DNA of 64,000 nucleotides from Bryobacterales bacterium (GTDB lineage: Bacteria; Acidobacteriota; Terriglobia; Bryobacterales; Bryobacteraceae), in contig PMSX01000050.1 in assembly GCA_003167495.1 (NCBI GenBank), positions 24,718 through 88,717 of the forward strand, written 5' to 3'. The notes beneath the pieces were generated by a model, which did not search any database, was not told the origin of the DNA, and was given only the letters and a program-made list of their open reading frames with translations. Positions 7,570 through 16,747 of the stretch are shown here, piece by piece. Position 1 is the stretch's first letter. The number at the start of each line of letters is the position of its first letter. The position numbers and the translations under genes are program-made.

Positions 7570-8601
7570 CTACTTTTTGTCGCGGTTATCGAGGACAGAT
7601 TTGGCGTAGTAGTTCGTAATCTTAGCTTCGCTTCGGGCTACTTCATAAAAGGCGGCGCGCAGCATCTGTTGTTTGCCTTGAAACAGTTCGCCGCGGATTT
7701 GTTCCTGAACGCGCGGATCGTTGAAGGCACGCTGGCCGGCCATTTCGCGGGCAATCAGCTTGATAATGCGATAGCCGTCGGGCGTGTGAATCACTTGGGA
7801 AATTTGGCCCGGGGTCATGCCGAAAATTTGCCGGCGCAGTTCCGGATTGGCCCCTTTTTCAAGGGTCGATTCCAGAATGAAGCCCGCATCGCCGCCGTTT
7901 GCGGCCGTGACATCGTCTTCCGAATAGTTAGACGCCAGCGTGGCGAAGTCTTCGCCCTGGCGCAATTTCGCCGCAATCATGTCGATTTTTTCACGCGCTT
8001 GCTGATCATTCTGGGCCTTGCTGTTCTTCAAATTTATAACGTTGGGATCGGGCGTTGCGGTGACCAGAATCTCCGCCAGGTGAACCGTGTTTTCGGGCAG
8101 ATTGTAGTTGGCTTTGTTGGCGCGATAGAAACCCGCGACATCGTTGTCGGAGATGGAAATGCGTGAACCGATCTCCTTGGCGAACAGTTTTTCCACACTC
8201 AATTGACGCCGGAGTTCAGCTTTGAAATCGGTCTCGCTCATCTTGCGTTTCTCGAACTCCTTTTCAAGTTCTTCCTTGGTATATGGCGCTTTGTATTCAT
8301 TGAACTTCGCTTCAACGTCTGAGTCCGACGCAAGCAGGCCCTCTTTTTCGGCGCGCTGCATCATAATCTCCTGATCGATGAGAGCGCGCAGAACCTCGAG
8401 CCGCAATTGCACTCTCTGATCGGCAGTGACTTTCTGGTTCGATGCCGGGAACTGGATGGCAATGGCGCGATCGAGCGACGTGTAGGAGATGGCACGGCCG
8501 TTCACTGTGGCGGCGACGTCCCTGGAAACAGGCTTTTCACAACTGGCGAGGACGATGAGAGCGGCAGCACTGAGCAGCGCGCGGAATGTGAAAGTCTTCA
8601 T
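7570..8601 (-). CDS. SurA/PrsA-like parvulin peptidyl-prolyl isomerase lipoprotein
   Basis: The 343 residues begin with a lipoprotein signal peptide ending in LASC, with the lipidated Cys at position 21. A SurA-type N-terminal helical region follows, with VNGRAISYTSLDRAI near residues 33-47. A parvulin rotamase domain lies around 170-285 (HLAEILVTA, LRQGEDFATLASNYSEDD, and a late DGYRIIKL strand). Such proteins help fold secreted and outer-membrane proteins in the periplasm. It lies 8 bp downstream of etfA on the same strand and may be cotranscribed with it, though the functions look unrelated. Confidence 0.88.
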   Translation of the reverse strand: MKTFTFRALLSAAALIVLASCEKPVSRDVAATVNGRAISYTSLDRAIAIQFPASNQKVTADQRVQLRLEVLRALIDQEIMMQRAEKEGLLASDSDVEAKFNEYKAPYTKEELEKEFEKRKMSETDFKAELRRQLSVEKLFAKEIGSRISISDNDVAGFYRANKANYNLPENTVHLAEILVTATPDPNVINLKNSKAQNDQQAREKIDMIAAKLRQGEDFATLASNYSEDDVTAANGGDAGFILESTLEKGANPELRRQIFGMTPGQISQVIHTPDGYRIIKLIAREMAGQRAFNDPRVQEQIRGELFQGKQQMLRAAFYEVARSEAKITNYYAKSVLDNRDKK

Positions 8602-8609
8602 CGGAGGTA

Positions 8610-9587
8610 TTATGCTTTTGCCTTTTTGATCGCCTCAACCAACGCCGGGACTACTTCAAATAAGTCGCCCACAATGCCATAGTCGGCGGTTTCAAAAATG
8701 GGGGCGTTCTCATCTTTGTTGATGGCTACCACCATTTTCGATCCTTTCATACCGACCAGGTGCTGGATCGCGCCGGAGATACCTATGGCGAAGTATACTT
8801 TCGGCGAGACAGTCTGTCCCGAGCTGCCGACTTGGCGTTCCATCGGAAGCCAGCCGTTATCGCAGATAGGGCGCGAAGCGGCGAGTTCGGCGCCCAGAGC
8901 TTGAGCCAGTTCTTCTACTACATGGAGATTGTCTTTTTCCTTGATGCCGCGGCCTACCGAAACGATAAGTTCGGCGGCGCTTAAATCGACGGAGCGCTGG
9001 GCCTCGCGGAAAGGATCTTCAGGCTTGCTCCGAATCTTGGCGGCGTCTAGCTGCGGGGCGAAGGCTTCGATGCTCGCACCCGACGTTTGTGACGGTTCGG
9101 CAGCTCGGAAGGCACCGGCTTGCACCGAGACGAATTGCGGTTCGCCCGTGGCTTCTACGGCAGCGTTGAGTTTGCCTTGGAACAGTTGTCGAACGAAGGT
9201 GACTTTGCCGGAGTCGAGCTTAACGTCAACCACGTCGCTCACGAAGGCTTGGCCAAAGCGGGTGGCCAGTTTCGGGGCGTAATCGCGCACCTGGTATGTG
9301 TGAGGAAAAACGACCGCTTCCGTCTTGGACGCCTTGATGAGTTGTTCGAGGGCGGAGGTGTAGCCATCGGCCGTGTAGCTCGCAAGCAGATCGTGTTGCA
9401 ACGTGAAAACTTTGGCGACGGGATATGCGCCGGCTTCTTTGGCTAGTGAGTCGGCAGATAAACCAATGACCGCGGCATTGAGCGGTACGCCCAGCGCTTC
9501 GGCCATCGTTTTGGCTGCGGCCAGCGCTTCAAACGACATGCGGTTCCACTTACCCGCGTTTTGTTCTAAGACAACGAGAACACTCAT
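8610..9587 (-). CDS. etfA: Electron transfer flavoprotein alpha subunit
   Basis: At 325 residues this has the usual EtfA length. The C-terminal FAD domain carries ELIVSVGRGIKEKDN, then the SRPICDNGWLPMERQVGSSG region and YFAIGISGAIQHLVGM, which is the family signature around the flavin. The N-terminal half has the Rossmann-like fold shared with EtfB. It forms a heterodimer with EtfB that takes electrons from acyl-CoA dehydrogenases and passes them to the quinone pool through ETF:quinone oxidoreductase. Its start overlaps the etfB stop by ATGA, indicating translational coupling. Confidence 0.97.
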   Translation of the reverse strand: MSVLVVLEQNAGKWNRMSFEALAAAKTMAEALGVPLNAAVIGLSADSLAKEAGAYPVAKVFTLQHDLLASYTADGYTSALEQLIKASKTEAVVFPHTYQVRDYAPKLATRFGQAFVSDVVDVKLDSGKVTFVRQLFQGKLNAAVEATGEPQFVSVQAGAFRAAEPSQTSGASIEAFAPQLDAAKIRSKPEDPFREAQRSVDLSAAELIVSVGRGIKEKDNLHVVEELAQALGAELAASRPICDNGWLPMERQVGSSGQTVSPKVYFAIGISGAIQHLVGMKGSKMVVAINKDENAPIFETADYGIVGDLFEVVPALVEAIKKAKA

Positions 9588-10342
9588 ATGACGCGCGCCT
9601 CGAATTTGAGCTTTTCAACTAACTGTTTAGCGACGTCCTTAGGATCTCCCTTGAGTATCTGCGATTGCTTGCTGCGCTGCGGCAGATAGACCTTATCGAT
9701 GTGCGCGCTCGATTTTTCAGGGGCGGCCGCAATGGTTTTGACTTCTTTGGTTTTAGCTTTCTTGATGCCCATGAGCGTGGCATAGCGGAGCTTTTTGATG
9801 CCCGATTGAATGGTGAGAACGGCGGGCAGTGGCAGAACGACGTTTTGAAACCAGCCGTCTTCAAGTTCCCTCTTGACGCGCACCGTTGTGCCAAGAGGCT
9901 CCACTTCCATCACGATCGTGGCATGCGCAAAGCCGAGCAACTCGGCAAGCACGACGCCAGTTTGACCGTAACCTAAATCATCGGACTGGAGACCGGTGAG
10001 AATCAAATCGGGCGATTCGCCTTCGAGTGCTTTGGCGAGAATGTGCGCGGTGGCCAAGGCATCGAGTGCGCCTGCATCATCCACTGCAACATGGATAGCC
10101 CGATCGGCGCCTTTCGCCAAGGCTTCGCGGATCGTTTGGGCGACGCGTTCGCCGCCGGCGCTCAGCACCACCACTTCGCCGCCGAGCTTTTCTTTGAGCT
10201 GCAACGCTTCTTCGAGCGCGTAGGCATCGGGCTCGTTCATTTCGAAGCTGAGGTCCGATTCCTCGAGCCATTTCCCGCTAGCGTTCACTTTGAGCACGGA
10301 ATCGCGAGCGGGCACTTGCTTAACAGAAACAATGATCTTCAT
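9584..10342 (-). CDS. etfB: Electron transfer flavoprotein beta subunit
   Basis: This 252-residue protein starts MKIIVSVKQVP and contains GLQSDDLGYGQTGVVLAELL, the nucleotide-binding signature of EtfB. The recognition-loop region LRYATLMGIKKAK, which contacts partner dehydrogenases, lies near residue 195. EtfB binds AMP and completes the EtfAB dimer. It is the first gene of the etfB-etfA-foldase set and is divergent from an acyl-CoA synthetase 76 bp away, which suits a role in fatty-acid or other acyl-CoA oxidation. Confidence 0.97.
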   Translation of the reverse strand: MKIIVSVKQVPARDSVLKVNASGKWLEESDLSFEMNEPDAYALEEALQLKEKLGGEVVVLSAGGERVAQTIREALAKGADRAIHVAVDDAGALDALATAHILAKALEGESPDLILTGLQSDDLGYGQTGVVLAELLGFAHATIVMEVEPLGTTVRVKRELEDGWFQNVVLPLPAVLTIQSGIKKLRYATLMGIKKAKTKEVKTIAAAPEKSSAHIDKVYLPQRSKQSQILKGDPKDVAKQLVEKLKFEARVI

Positions 10343-10418
10343 TACGTTTCACTAACAGTATGACGAATCGTCGTAGAGGATTGGGATAGAATCGCGGGGA
10401 AAGCGCTAGAGGACGCGA

Positions 10419-12026
10419 ATGCTGAGCTATTCAAAGGGCCCCGACCTTCCGTTGTTGGATTCGACGATCGGCGAACAACTGGCGGAAACAGCGAGGCGGT
10501 GGCCAGACCAGGACGCAGTGGTCGCGCCGCACCAGCAGCAGCGGCTGACCTGGAGTCAGTTGTTGCGGGCCGCGGACAGCGTGGGCCGAGGACTGCGCGA
10601 CATAGGTTTGCGCGAAAACGATCGGGTCGGTTTGTGGGCGGCGAATTGTGTTGAGTGGGTCATTGTCCATTTTGCATGCGCGCGGGCGGGCTTGGTACTG
10701 GTGAACGTTAATACTTCGAGCCGGACGCATGAGCTCGAGTTCATTCTGCACAAATCGGGATTGAAAGCGCTGTTTCTCAATGAGCGCGACAACCGGGCGA
10801 ACTACCTGGAGATTTTGGACGAAGCGCGCAAGGGGACGGCGCTCGAACACGCAATCTGTTTCGGAAGTCTCGAATGGCGGCGGCTCCGCCAGGCGCCCGC
10901 CTGCGTTTCAACCGCTATCGCACAAAACGATGTTTGCAATATTCAATACACGTCGGGCACAACAGGTTCGCCAAAAGGTGTTTTGTTAACCCATCGGAAT
11001 TTGTTGAACAACGGGTTGCTCATTGCAAGGGCATTACGTTACACTGAGCGTGACCGCATCTGTGTCCCGGTGCCGATGGCTCACTGTTTCGGCTGTGTGA
11101 TTGGCACGATGGCGGCGTTGGCAAGTGGCGCGGCTTTGATTTTGCCGAGTGCGTTTTTCGATGCGGGTGCTACGCTGGCGTCGATCGACGAAGAATGCGC
11201 GACTGCTATTTATGGCGTGCCAACAATGTTTATTGCCGAGTTGCAGCATCCTGATTTTGCCCGATTCAGTTTGCAGACCCTCCGGACGGGGATGATGGCT
11301 GGAGCTCCCTGCCCCGTCGAAGTGATGAAGCGCGTGATTGGCGACATGCACTGCGGGCAGATGTCGATTGGGTACGGGCTGACTGAGACGTCGCCGGTGG
11401 TGACGATGTCCGAAATTGATGATGACCTAGAGCGGCGGGTGCATACGGTGGGCAAGGCGATGCCGTGCACCGAATTGAAGATTGTTTCGATGGCTACCGG
11501 AGAAGTGGTGGAAGCCGGTATGCAAGGCGAGATCTGCGCCCGCGGTTACATGCTGATGAAGGGCTATGACGCCGACCCGGAAGCGACGGCGCGCGTGGTT
11601 GATCGCGACGGTTGGTTTCGCACCGGCGATTTGGGAGTGATGCGGGAAGACGGCTACTTCAAAGTGACGGGCCGGGCGAAGGACATGATTATTCGCGGTG
11701 GCGAAAACATTTATCCGCGCGAAGTTGAAGAGTTTCTGTATACGAATCCAAAAGTGGCGGAAGTGCATATCACTGGTTTGCCGGATGAGAGGCTGGGCGA
11801 AGCGGTTCTGGCATGGATCAAGCTAAAGGCGGGCGAAACGGCGACGGCTGAGGAGATCAAGGCGTTTTGCCGCGGGCGAATTGCGCACTTCAAGATTCCC
11901 GAACACATTCGTTTCGTGGAGGCGTTTCCCACTACGCTAAGCGGCAAGATTCAGAAGTACAGAATTCGCGAGAATGAGATTCAGGCACGCGGGTTGGAGC
12001 GCGCGGCGAGTGTGGAAACAGCGTGA
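10419..12026 (+). CDS. AMP-forming acyl-CoA synthetase (FadD-like)
   Basis: The 535 residues carry all main motifs of the adenylate-forming family: the phosphate loop YTSGTTGSPKG near 178-188, IGYGLTETSP, the hinge region GWFRTGDLG and GRAKDMIIRGGENIYP, and the late catalytic Lys in TLSGKIQKYRIR. It should activate a carboxylic acid to its acyl-CoA through an acyl-adenylate. The overall pattern is that of medium/long-chain ligases, but chain length cannot be read from it. TAGAGGA lies just before the ATG. It sits divergent from etfBA and convergent with a crotonase. Confidence 0.93.
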   Translation: MLSYSKGPDLPLLDSTIGEQLAETARRWPDQDAVVAPHQQQRLTWSQLLRAADSVGRGLRDIGLRENDRVGLWAANCVEWVIVHFACARAGLVLVNVNTSSRTHELEFILHKSGLKALFLNERDNRANYLEILDEARKGTALEHAICFGSLEWRRLRQAPACVSTAIAQNDVCNIQYTSGTTGSPKGVLLTHRNLLNNGLLIARALRYTERDRICVPVPMAHCFGCVIGTMAALASGAALILPSAFFDAGATLASIDEECATAIYGVPTMFIAELQHPDFARFSLQTLRTGMMAGAPCPVEVMKRVIGDMHCGQMSIGYGLTETSPVVTMSEIDDDLERRVHTVGKAMPCTELKIVSMATGEVVEAGMQGEICARGYMLMKGYDADPEATARVVDRDGWFRTGDLGVMREDGYFKVTGRAKDMIIRGGENIYPREVEEFLYTNPKVAEVHITGLPDERLGEAVLAWIKLKAGETATAEEIKAFCRGRIAHFKIPEHIRFVEAFPTTLSGKIQKYRIRENEIQARGLERAASVETA

Positions 12027-12033
12027 TTGAGAT

Positions 12034-12810
12034 CTACTTGCCGAACCAAGTCGCGGCGCGTTTTCCGAGAAAAGCGGAGATGCCTTCTTGTGCGTCTGTT
12101 GCCATGGCGTTGTTGGTCATGACTTCTTTGGTGAGAGCGTAAGCGCGCTGCTGATCGAGATCGATTTGTGAGTAGAACGCGCGCTTGCCGATGCCGAGCG
12201 TATAGGGACTGGCCTCCGTAATGCGTTTGGCAAGCGTCAAGGTAGCTTCGCGCAGTTCGTCGGCGGCAACGGTAAAGTTGACAAGACCCCACTCGGCGGC
12301 AGTTTGCGCATCAATCGGCTCGCCGGTGAGCAGCATTTGCATGGCACGCTTGCGGCCAATGGCGCGGCTGAGCGCAACCATGGGAGTGGAACAGAACAAG
12401 CCGATCCGTACGCCGGGCGTGGCGAAAGTGGCCTCATCGGCGGCGACGACGAGATCGCAGGTGGCCGCAAGCTGGCAACCAGCGGCAGTGGCGATGCCTT
12501 GCACTTCGGCAATGACAGGCTGTGGTATGGATTGCAGCTTCTCCATTAATTCCGTACAGCTATCGAAAAGTTGCCGGTATTCGCCTACGGAACAGCCCAC
12601 CATTTCGCTGAGATCGTGTCCAGCGGAGAATGCTTTACCCGAGGCGGCGAGAATGATGCAGCGCACTTCGGGATCTTGCTCCAGCGATCCCAGCAGACCG
12701 ATGAGTTCCTGCATGAGTTCCAGAGAAAGAGCGTTGCGTTTGCTCGGCCGATGGAGTATGGCGATGGCAGTGGAGCCTTCAAATTCGAGGATTAAATTTT
12801 TGAACGACAT
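12034..12810 (-). CDS. Enoyl-CoA hydratase/isomerase family (crotonase) protein
   Basis: The ORF track entry carries 83 spurious N-terminal codons; the crotonase fold begins at the ATG at 12810, giving 258 residues. The first oxyanion-hole strand is CIILAASGKAFSAGHDLSEM and the second is GIATAAGCQLAATCDLV. The segment after it, ATPGVRIGLFCSTP, lacks the Glu that classical enoyl-CoA hydratases have there. It instead resembles the ECHDC3-type subgroup, whose reaction is not well established. It probably acts on an acyl-CoA thioester in the cytosol, next to the CoA ligase and etf genes. Confidence 0.88.
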   Translation of the reverse strand: MSFKNLILEFEGSTAIAILHRPSKRNALSLELMQELIGLLGSLEQDPEVRCIILAASGKAFSAGHDLSEMVGCSVGEYRQLFDSCTELMEKLQSIPQPVIAEVQGIATAAGCQLAATCDLVVAADEATFATPGVRIGLFCSTPMVALSRAIGRKRAMQMLLTGEPIDAQTAAEWGLVNFTVAADELREATLTLAKRITEASPYTLGIGKRAFYSQIDLDQQRAYALTKEVMTNNAMATDAQEGISAFLGKRAATWFGK

Positions 12811-12862
12811 CAATATAAACCTTGCAGCTACTAGTGAATCACGAACGGCTAATATGTGGGTC

Positions 12863-13148
12863 ATGGCAGAAGCGATTGATGCGAACCTTGAGGCGGGCAT
12901 CCGACAGGCATTTGCGAAGCAAGGGCTGATGCAGAGTATTGGCGCGAGTTTGGAATGCGTGGAAGCAGGACGCACGACAATCCGGCTGCCTTTCAGCGAG
13001 CGGATTACGCAGCACAACGAATTTGTGCATGCGGGGATTATTACGGCGATCGTGGACAATGCGTGCGGGTTTGCGGCGATAACTTTGGCTCGGGGGGGGA
13101 ACCGGAGTGCTGACTGTGGAATGGATAGTGGCCGGCCGGAAACCGTGA
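12863..13148 (+). pseudogene. Broken PaaI-type hotdog thioesterase
   Basis: Starting at MAEAIDANLEAG, the frame encodes a hotdog-fold thioesterase N-terminus (ITQHNEFVHAGIITAIVDNACGFAA). At a run of eight G (13092-13099) the conserved sequence moves to another frame, where it continues GTGVLTVEW, and it then stops at 13148. Removing one G restores that continuation, but the usual last 40-50 residues are still missing, so the 3' end also appears deleted. An intact relative would hydrolyse acyl-CoA or aryl-CoA thioesters. It is divergent from the crotonase and ends 22 bp before the methyltransferase. Confidence 0.75.
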
Positions 13149-13170
13149 CGCCTATGTATGATAGTCGGCA

Positions 13171-14178
13171 ATGGCCGCTGAACCGAACCCTGAACGAATC
13201 CGCAGCTTGATGACAGGCTATCAGAAAACAGCGGCGCTTCGTGCGGCCGTGGATCTAGGTGTGTTCACTGCAATTGGGGCAGGCGCGACCATCGTTGAGG
13301 CGATTGCCGGAGAGTGCAAAGCATCGCAAAGGGGCATTCGGATTCTTTGCGATTACCTGGTGATTGAAGCGCTCCTCGAGAAGGAAAATAACAATTACCG
13401 GCTAACGTTGGACAGCGCCGCGTTGTTGGACGAAAAGTCCGGGCAGTATATGGGGGGGATGTTGCAGTTTCTCAATGCCCCGCGATTTTGGCAGGCGGCG
13501 ATGGGCCTCACAGAGACAGTGCGACAGGGGCATACTACATTGTCCGGCGATGGCATCGCGGGCGATGAGGCCGAAGAATGGGTGGCGTTTGCGCGGCACA
13601 TGCAGCCAATGGCGGCCGGCCCTTCGCAATTCATTGCGCAACTGCTGGTTGGGGAACGGCAACCGGCGCGGGTTTTGGATATTGCCGCGGGGCACGGATT
13701 CTATGGAATCGCGGTTGCTTCGCGCGCACCCAACGCCGTAATTGTGGCGCAGGATTGGCCCAAAGTGCTGGCGGTGGCCGAAAGCAATGCACGCGCAGCC
13801 AGTGTTGGGGAACGCCATCACCTATTGCCGGGCAGCGCGTTTGAGGTCGATTTTGGGACGAGTTTCGATCTTGTGCTGGTCACAAATTTCTTGCATCACT
13901 TCGACGAGCAGACATGCATCGCCTTTCTGGGTAAAGTGCACAGGGCGATGGAGCGGGGCGGGCGGTTAGTGACGCTCGAGTTCATTCCAAATGAAGACCG
14001 TGTCACACCTGCGCAGGCGGCAGCGTTCAGCCTAAACATGCTGCTGCAAACGCGTGCGGGTGATGCTTACACGGAATCAGAACTTTTTCGGATGCTCACA
14101 GCCGCCGGGTTCACCTCCCACAAGGTTGCGGAGGTGCCAAGGTCGGCGGAAAAAGTGATTGTGAGCTACGCCACATGA
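13171..14178 (+). CDS. Class I SAM-dependent methyltransferase, O-methyltransferase family
   Basis: The 335 residues show an N-terminal winged-helix dimerisation domain (about residues 10-100), typical of plant-type and polyketide O-methyltransferases. A Rossmann methyltransferase domain follows: motif I VLDIAAGHGFYGIAVA near 168-183, the acidic residue in VIVAQDW, and DLVLVTNFLHHF before the motif III region. This family methylates hydroxyl groups on small aromatic or polyketide substrates. The substrate is unknown. It lies 17 bp before actA on the same strand and may share its transcript, without an obvious functional link. Confidence 0.88.
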   Translation: MAAEPNPERIRSLMTGYQKTAALRAAVDLGVFTAIGAGATIVEAIAGECKASQRGIRILCDYLVIEALLEKENNNYRLTLDSAALLDEKSGQYMGGMLQFLNAPRFWQAAMGLTETVRQGHTTLSGDGIAGDEAEEWVAFARHMQPMAAGPSQFIAQLLVGERQPARVLDIAAGHGFYGIAVASRAPNAVIVAQDWPKVLAVAESNARAASVGERHHLLPGSAFEVDFGTSFDLVLVTNFLHHFDEQTCIAFLGKVHRAMERGGRLVTLEFIPNEDRVTPAQAAAFSLNMLLQTRAGDAYTESELFRMLTAAGFTSHKVAEVPRSAEKVIVSYAT

Positions 14179-14195
14179 TAAGTTAGTCCAATCCG

Positions 14196-14684
14196 ATGAT
14201 TGACGGGAAGTCTCATGGATTGGGGTGGGTAAAGCTGGGCATTCTGCTGGCTGCGATGGTGACAGCGCGCGCACAGCAGCCGGTCGCTTTTCCACACAAC
14301 ACGCATATGAGGATGGGTCTCGATTGCATCGATTGCCACATCGGGGCCGATACTAAGGCCGAAGCGGGGATTCCTTCAGTGACGAAATGCATGTTGTGCC
14401 ACGCGAAGCTGGGCCGCGATAAGGCGGAAGTGAAAAAAGTGATCGACTACGCCAATCAGAAGATTGAAATTCCGTGGCAGCGGGTGTATGAGTTTGCGCC
14501 TTCGGCCCACGTGACGTTTAAACATGCGCAGCACTATCAAGCGGGCGTTGGGTGCGCCACATGCCATGGGGACATGACGCAAGCGACAGTGGCGGTAAAA
14601 CTGGTGAACCACAATATGGGAAGTTGCCTGACTTGTCACAGGCAAAAGAATGCTTCGGAGGATTGCGCCACATGCCATTATTAG
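14196..14684 (+). CDS. actA: Pentaheme cytochrome c, ActA-like subunit of alternative complex III
   Basis: The 162 residues start with a hydrophobic segment (LGILLAAMVTARA) that serves as a signal or anchor. Five CxxCH heme sites follow: CIDCH, CMLCH, CATCH, CLTCH and CATCH, with spaced His residues available as sixth ligands. Five hemes in a small membrane-anchored protein directly upstream of ActB, C, D and E homologues match ActA of ACIII. It would carry electrons from the quinol-oxidising core on the periplasmic side. The gene lies 17 bp before actB1. The start codon has a weak ribosome binding site, so its exact position is uncertain. Confidence 0.9.
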   Translation: MIDGKSHGLGWVKLGILLAAMVTARAQQPVAFPHNTHMRMGLDCIDCHIGADTKAEAGIPSVTKCMLCHAKLGRDKAEVKKVIDYANQKIEIPWQRVYEFAPSAHVTFKHAQHYQAGVGCATCHGDMTQATVAVKLVNHNMGSCLTCHRQKNASEDCATCHY

Positions 14685-14701
14685 GGGCTTTCGGCGGTTA
14701 A

Positions 14702-16747
14702 ATGGATCGCCGCAATTTTTTCAAGATCGTTTCCACCGTTTCAGCAGGCGTAGCCACAAGCGCGTGCGGAAGTAAGACCAATCAGCTTATTCCGCTGCTA
14801 GTGTCCGATAAAGAGGTTGTGCCGGGTGACGAGCAGTGGCATGCGGCGGTTTGCACGGAATGCGGCGCGGGGTGCGGCACGTTGGCGCGCGTAATGGCGG
14901 GTGAGCGCATAGTGGAACAAGCAGGCAAGCAGTTTCGCGAACGCATTGCGTGTGTGAAGAAGATTGAAGGCAACCCCGATGATGCGGTGAGTGGTGGGCG
15001 GCTGTGTGCGCGGGGACACGCCGCGCTGCAAGGTATATACAACCCTGATCGGCTACGCGGACCAATGATGCGCACGGGTGAGCGGGGCAAGGGTGAGTTC
15101 AAAGCAGTTTCGTGGGATGAAGCGATTGCGGCGGTTGCCGGGAAATTGGGCAAAGCACAAGGCAAAATTCTGTGTTTGAGCAGGCCTGAAATAAGCGCGC
15201 GGTCGGAGACGATGGCGGCGTTCCTGAGAGCGCTGGGCGCGCTACCGACACGAAGCGCTGGATTCGATGGTTTTGCGCTGGAACAAAAAGCAGCAGAGAT
15301 GGTTTTGGGCTGGCGCGCGATGCCGGTTTATGACATAGCCTCGGCGCGTTACGTTTTGAGTATTGGCGCGGACTTTTTGGGCGGTTGGGTTTCGCCGGTT
15401 TATTATGCACGGCAATTCGGACAACTGCGGCAGGGGCGTTCCGATATTCGCGGGCGGTTAGTGCAAGCAGAATCGCGCATGTCGTTGACGGCAGCGAGCG
15501 CGGATGAGTGGCTGCCCGTGCGTCCGGGAGCGGAACCGCAGTTGGCTGTGGCGCTGATGCGGTTTTTGTTGGATGGGAAGCTGTCACGGCATGCGGATGC
15601 GCTCCCTACGGGTACCAGAGAGTCAGTTGAATCGGCGGACTTAGCGGGTTTAGTCAGTGCGACCGGTATTGACGAGAGGAAGCTGCGGCGCGTGGCGCAG
15701 GAACTGGGCGAATCGGAAGGGCCACTGGTTTTGGCGGGCACATCTACCGTTCATAGCAATTCGCTCGATGGGCTTGTGGCTGCGCACTACCTGAATCTCA
15801 TGCTGGGCGTTTCGGCCAAGCCTGGCGCGGAGATTCCGTTGGCGGACGGCAGCACATCGGAGGCCCTGCAGCAGGCGCGTATACTTCTGCTCGATGGCGA
15901 AAACCCGGTTTACACTTTGGGCGCGTCTCTGGGAGACAAAGATCTGATTGTTAGCTTCAGCGGTTTTATCGATGACTCGGCAGCTTATGCGGATGTGATC
16001 TTGCCGGATCATCACGCATTGGAAGCGGAGGCCGCGGTAATGTCCCCGGTGACTCAGACGGTGGCCGCTGGCGAGCAATTTGTGCAACCGCTTTACAACA
16101 CACGCGCGCTGGCGCAAACACTGGCAGATATTGCAGTTAAGCTAAACGTGCCGTTCACTGGGCAAAATGTTAAAGATTTCGCGGCGGCCCACGCGGCGTT
16201 GACGCCCGCAGTCCCTCGGACAAGCGTGGCCAATCTCCGCATACAGGCACGGCCTTCGCAAACCGCCGGAACCACTGAACAGTTTCCGTTTGAGTTTCAG
16301 CCCTATCTTTCGCTGCAGTATCATGACGGGCGCGGTGCGAATCTGCCGTGGATGCAGGAACTGCCCGATCCGGCATCGAGCGCGATGTGGGATCTGCCGG
16401 CGGAGATTGATCCAAAGACTGCCGCCAAGTTTAACATTGCGAACGGCGACCGGGTGCGTATCACTTCCCTTAAAGGCTCAGTTGAAGCTTTCGCATATGT
16501 ACACCCTGCTGCCCGGCCGGGCGTGATTAGTATGGCGATTGGCCAAGGACACACTCATTATGGGAGATACGCATCAGGCCGCGGTTCGAATCCATTGGCG
16601 ATTCTATCTCCCATTTGGGAGGAAGCGACGGGAGTTCCGGTTACAGGAGGAACGCGGGTGCGGCTGGAACGCATCGGCGAAGGAACGAGTGAATTCATTC
16701 AATTCTCTCCGCTAGACCGCGAACAAGGACCGTGGGGGCGATCATGA
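14702..16747 (+). CDS. actB1: ActB1: molybdopterin-oxidoreductase-like subunit of alternative complex III
   Basis: This 681-residue protein has a Tat-like N-terminus (DRRNFFKIVSTVSAG) ending near a Cys, so it may be exported folded and lipid-anchored. It shows the N-terminal iron-sulfur pattern CTECGAGC with a later RLCARGH, then a molybdopterin-oxidoreductase fold and the C-terminal dinucleotide-binding-like domain (INIANGDRVRI-type strand). In studied ACIII the corresponding ActB half has lost the molybdenum cofactor and plays a structural and electron-wire role. In many species it is fused to the ferredoxin-like half; here that half is the separate next gene. Confidence 0.88.
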   Translation: MDRRNFFKIVSTVSAGVATSACGSKTNQLIPLLVSDKEVVPGDEQWHAAVCTECGAGCGTLARVMAGERIVEQAGKQFRERIACVKKIEGNPDDAVSGGRLCARGHAALQGIYNPDRLRGPMMRTGERGKGEFKAVSWDEAIAAVAGKLGKAQGKILCLSRPEISARSETMAAFLRALGALPTRSAGFDGFALEQKAAEMVLGWRAMPVYDIASARYVLSIGADFLGGWVSPVYYARQFGQLRQGRSDIRGRLVQAESRMSLTAASADEWLPVRPGAEPQLAVALMRFLLDGKLSRHADALPTGTRESVESADLAGLVSATGIDERKLRRVAQELGESEGPLVLAGTSTVHSNSLDGLVAAHYLNLMLGVSAKPGAEIPLADGSTSEALQQARILLLDGENPVYTLGASLGDKDLIVSFSGFIDDSAAYADVILPDHHALEAEAAVMSPVTQTVAAGEQFVQPLYNTRALAQTLADIAVKLNVPFTGQNVKDFAAAHAALTPAVPRTSVANLRIQARPSQTAGTTEQFPFEFQPYLSLQYHDGRGANLPWMQELPDPASSAMWDLPAEIDPKTAAKFNIANGDRVRITSLKGSVEAFAYVHPAARPGVISMAIGQGHTHYGRYASGRGSNPLAILSPIWEEATGVPVTGGTRVRLERIGEGTSEFIQFSPLDREQGPWGRS

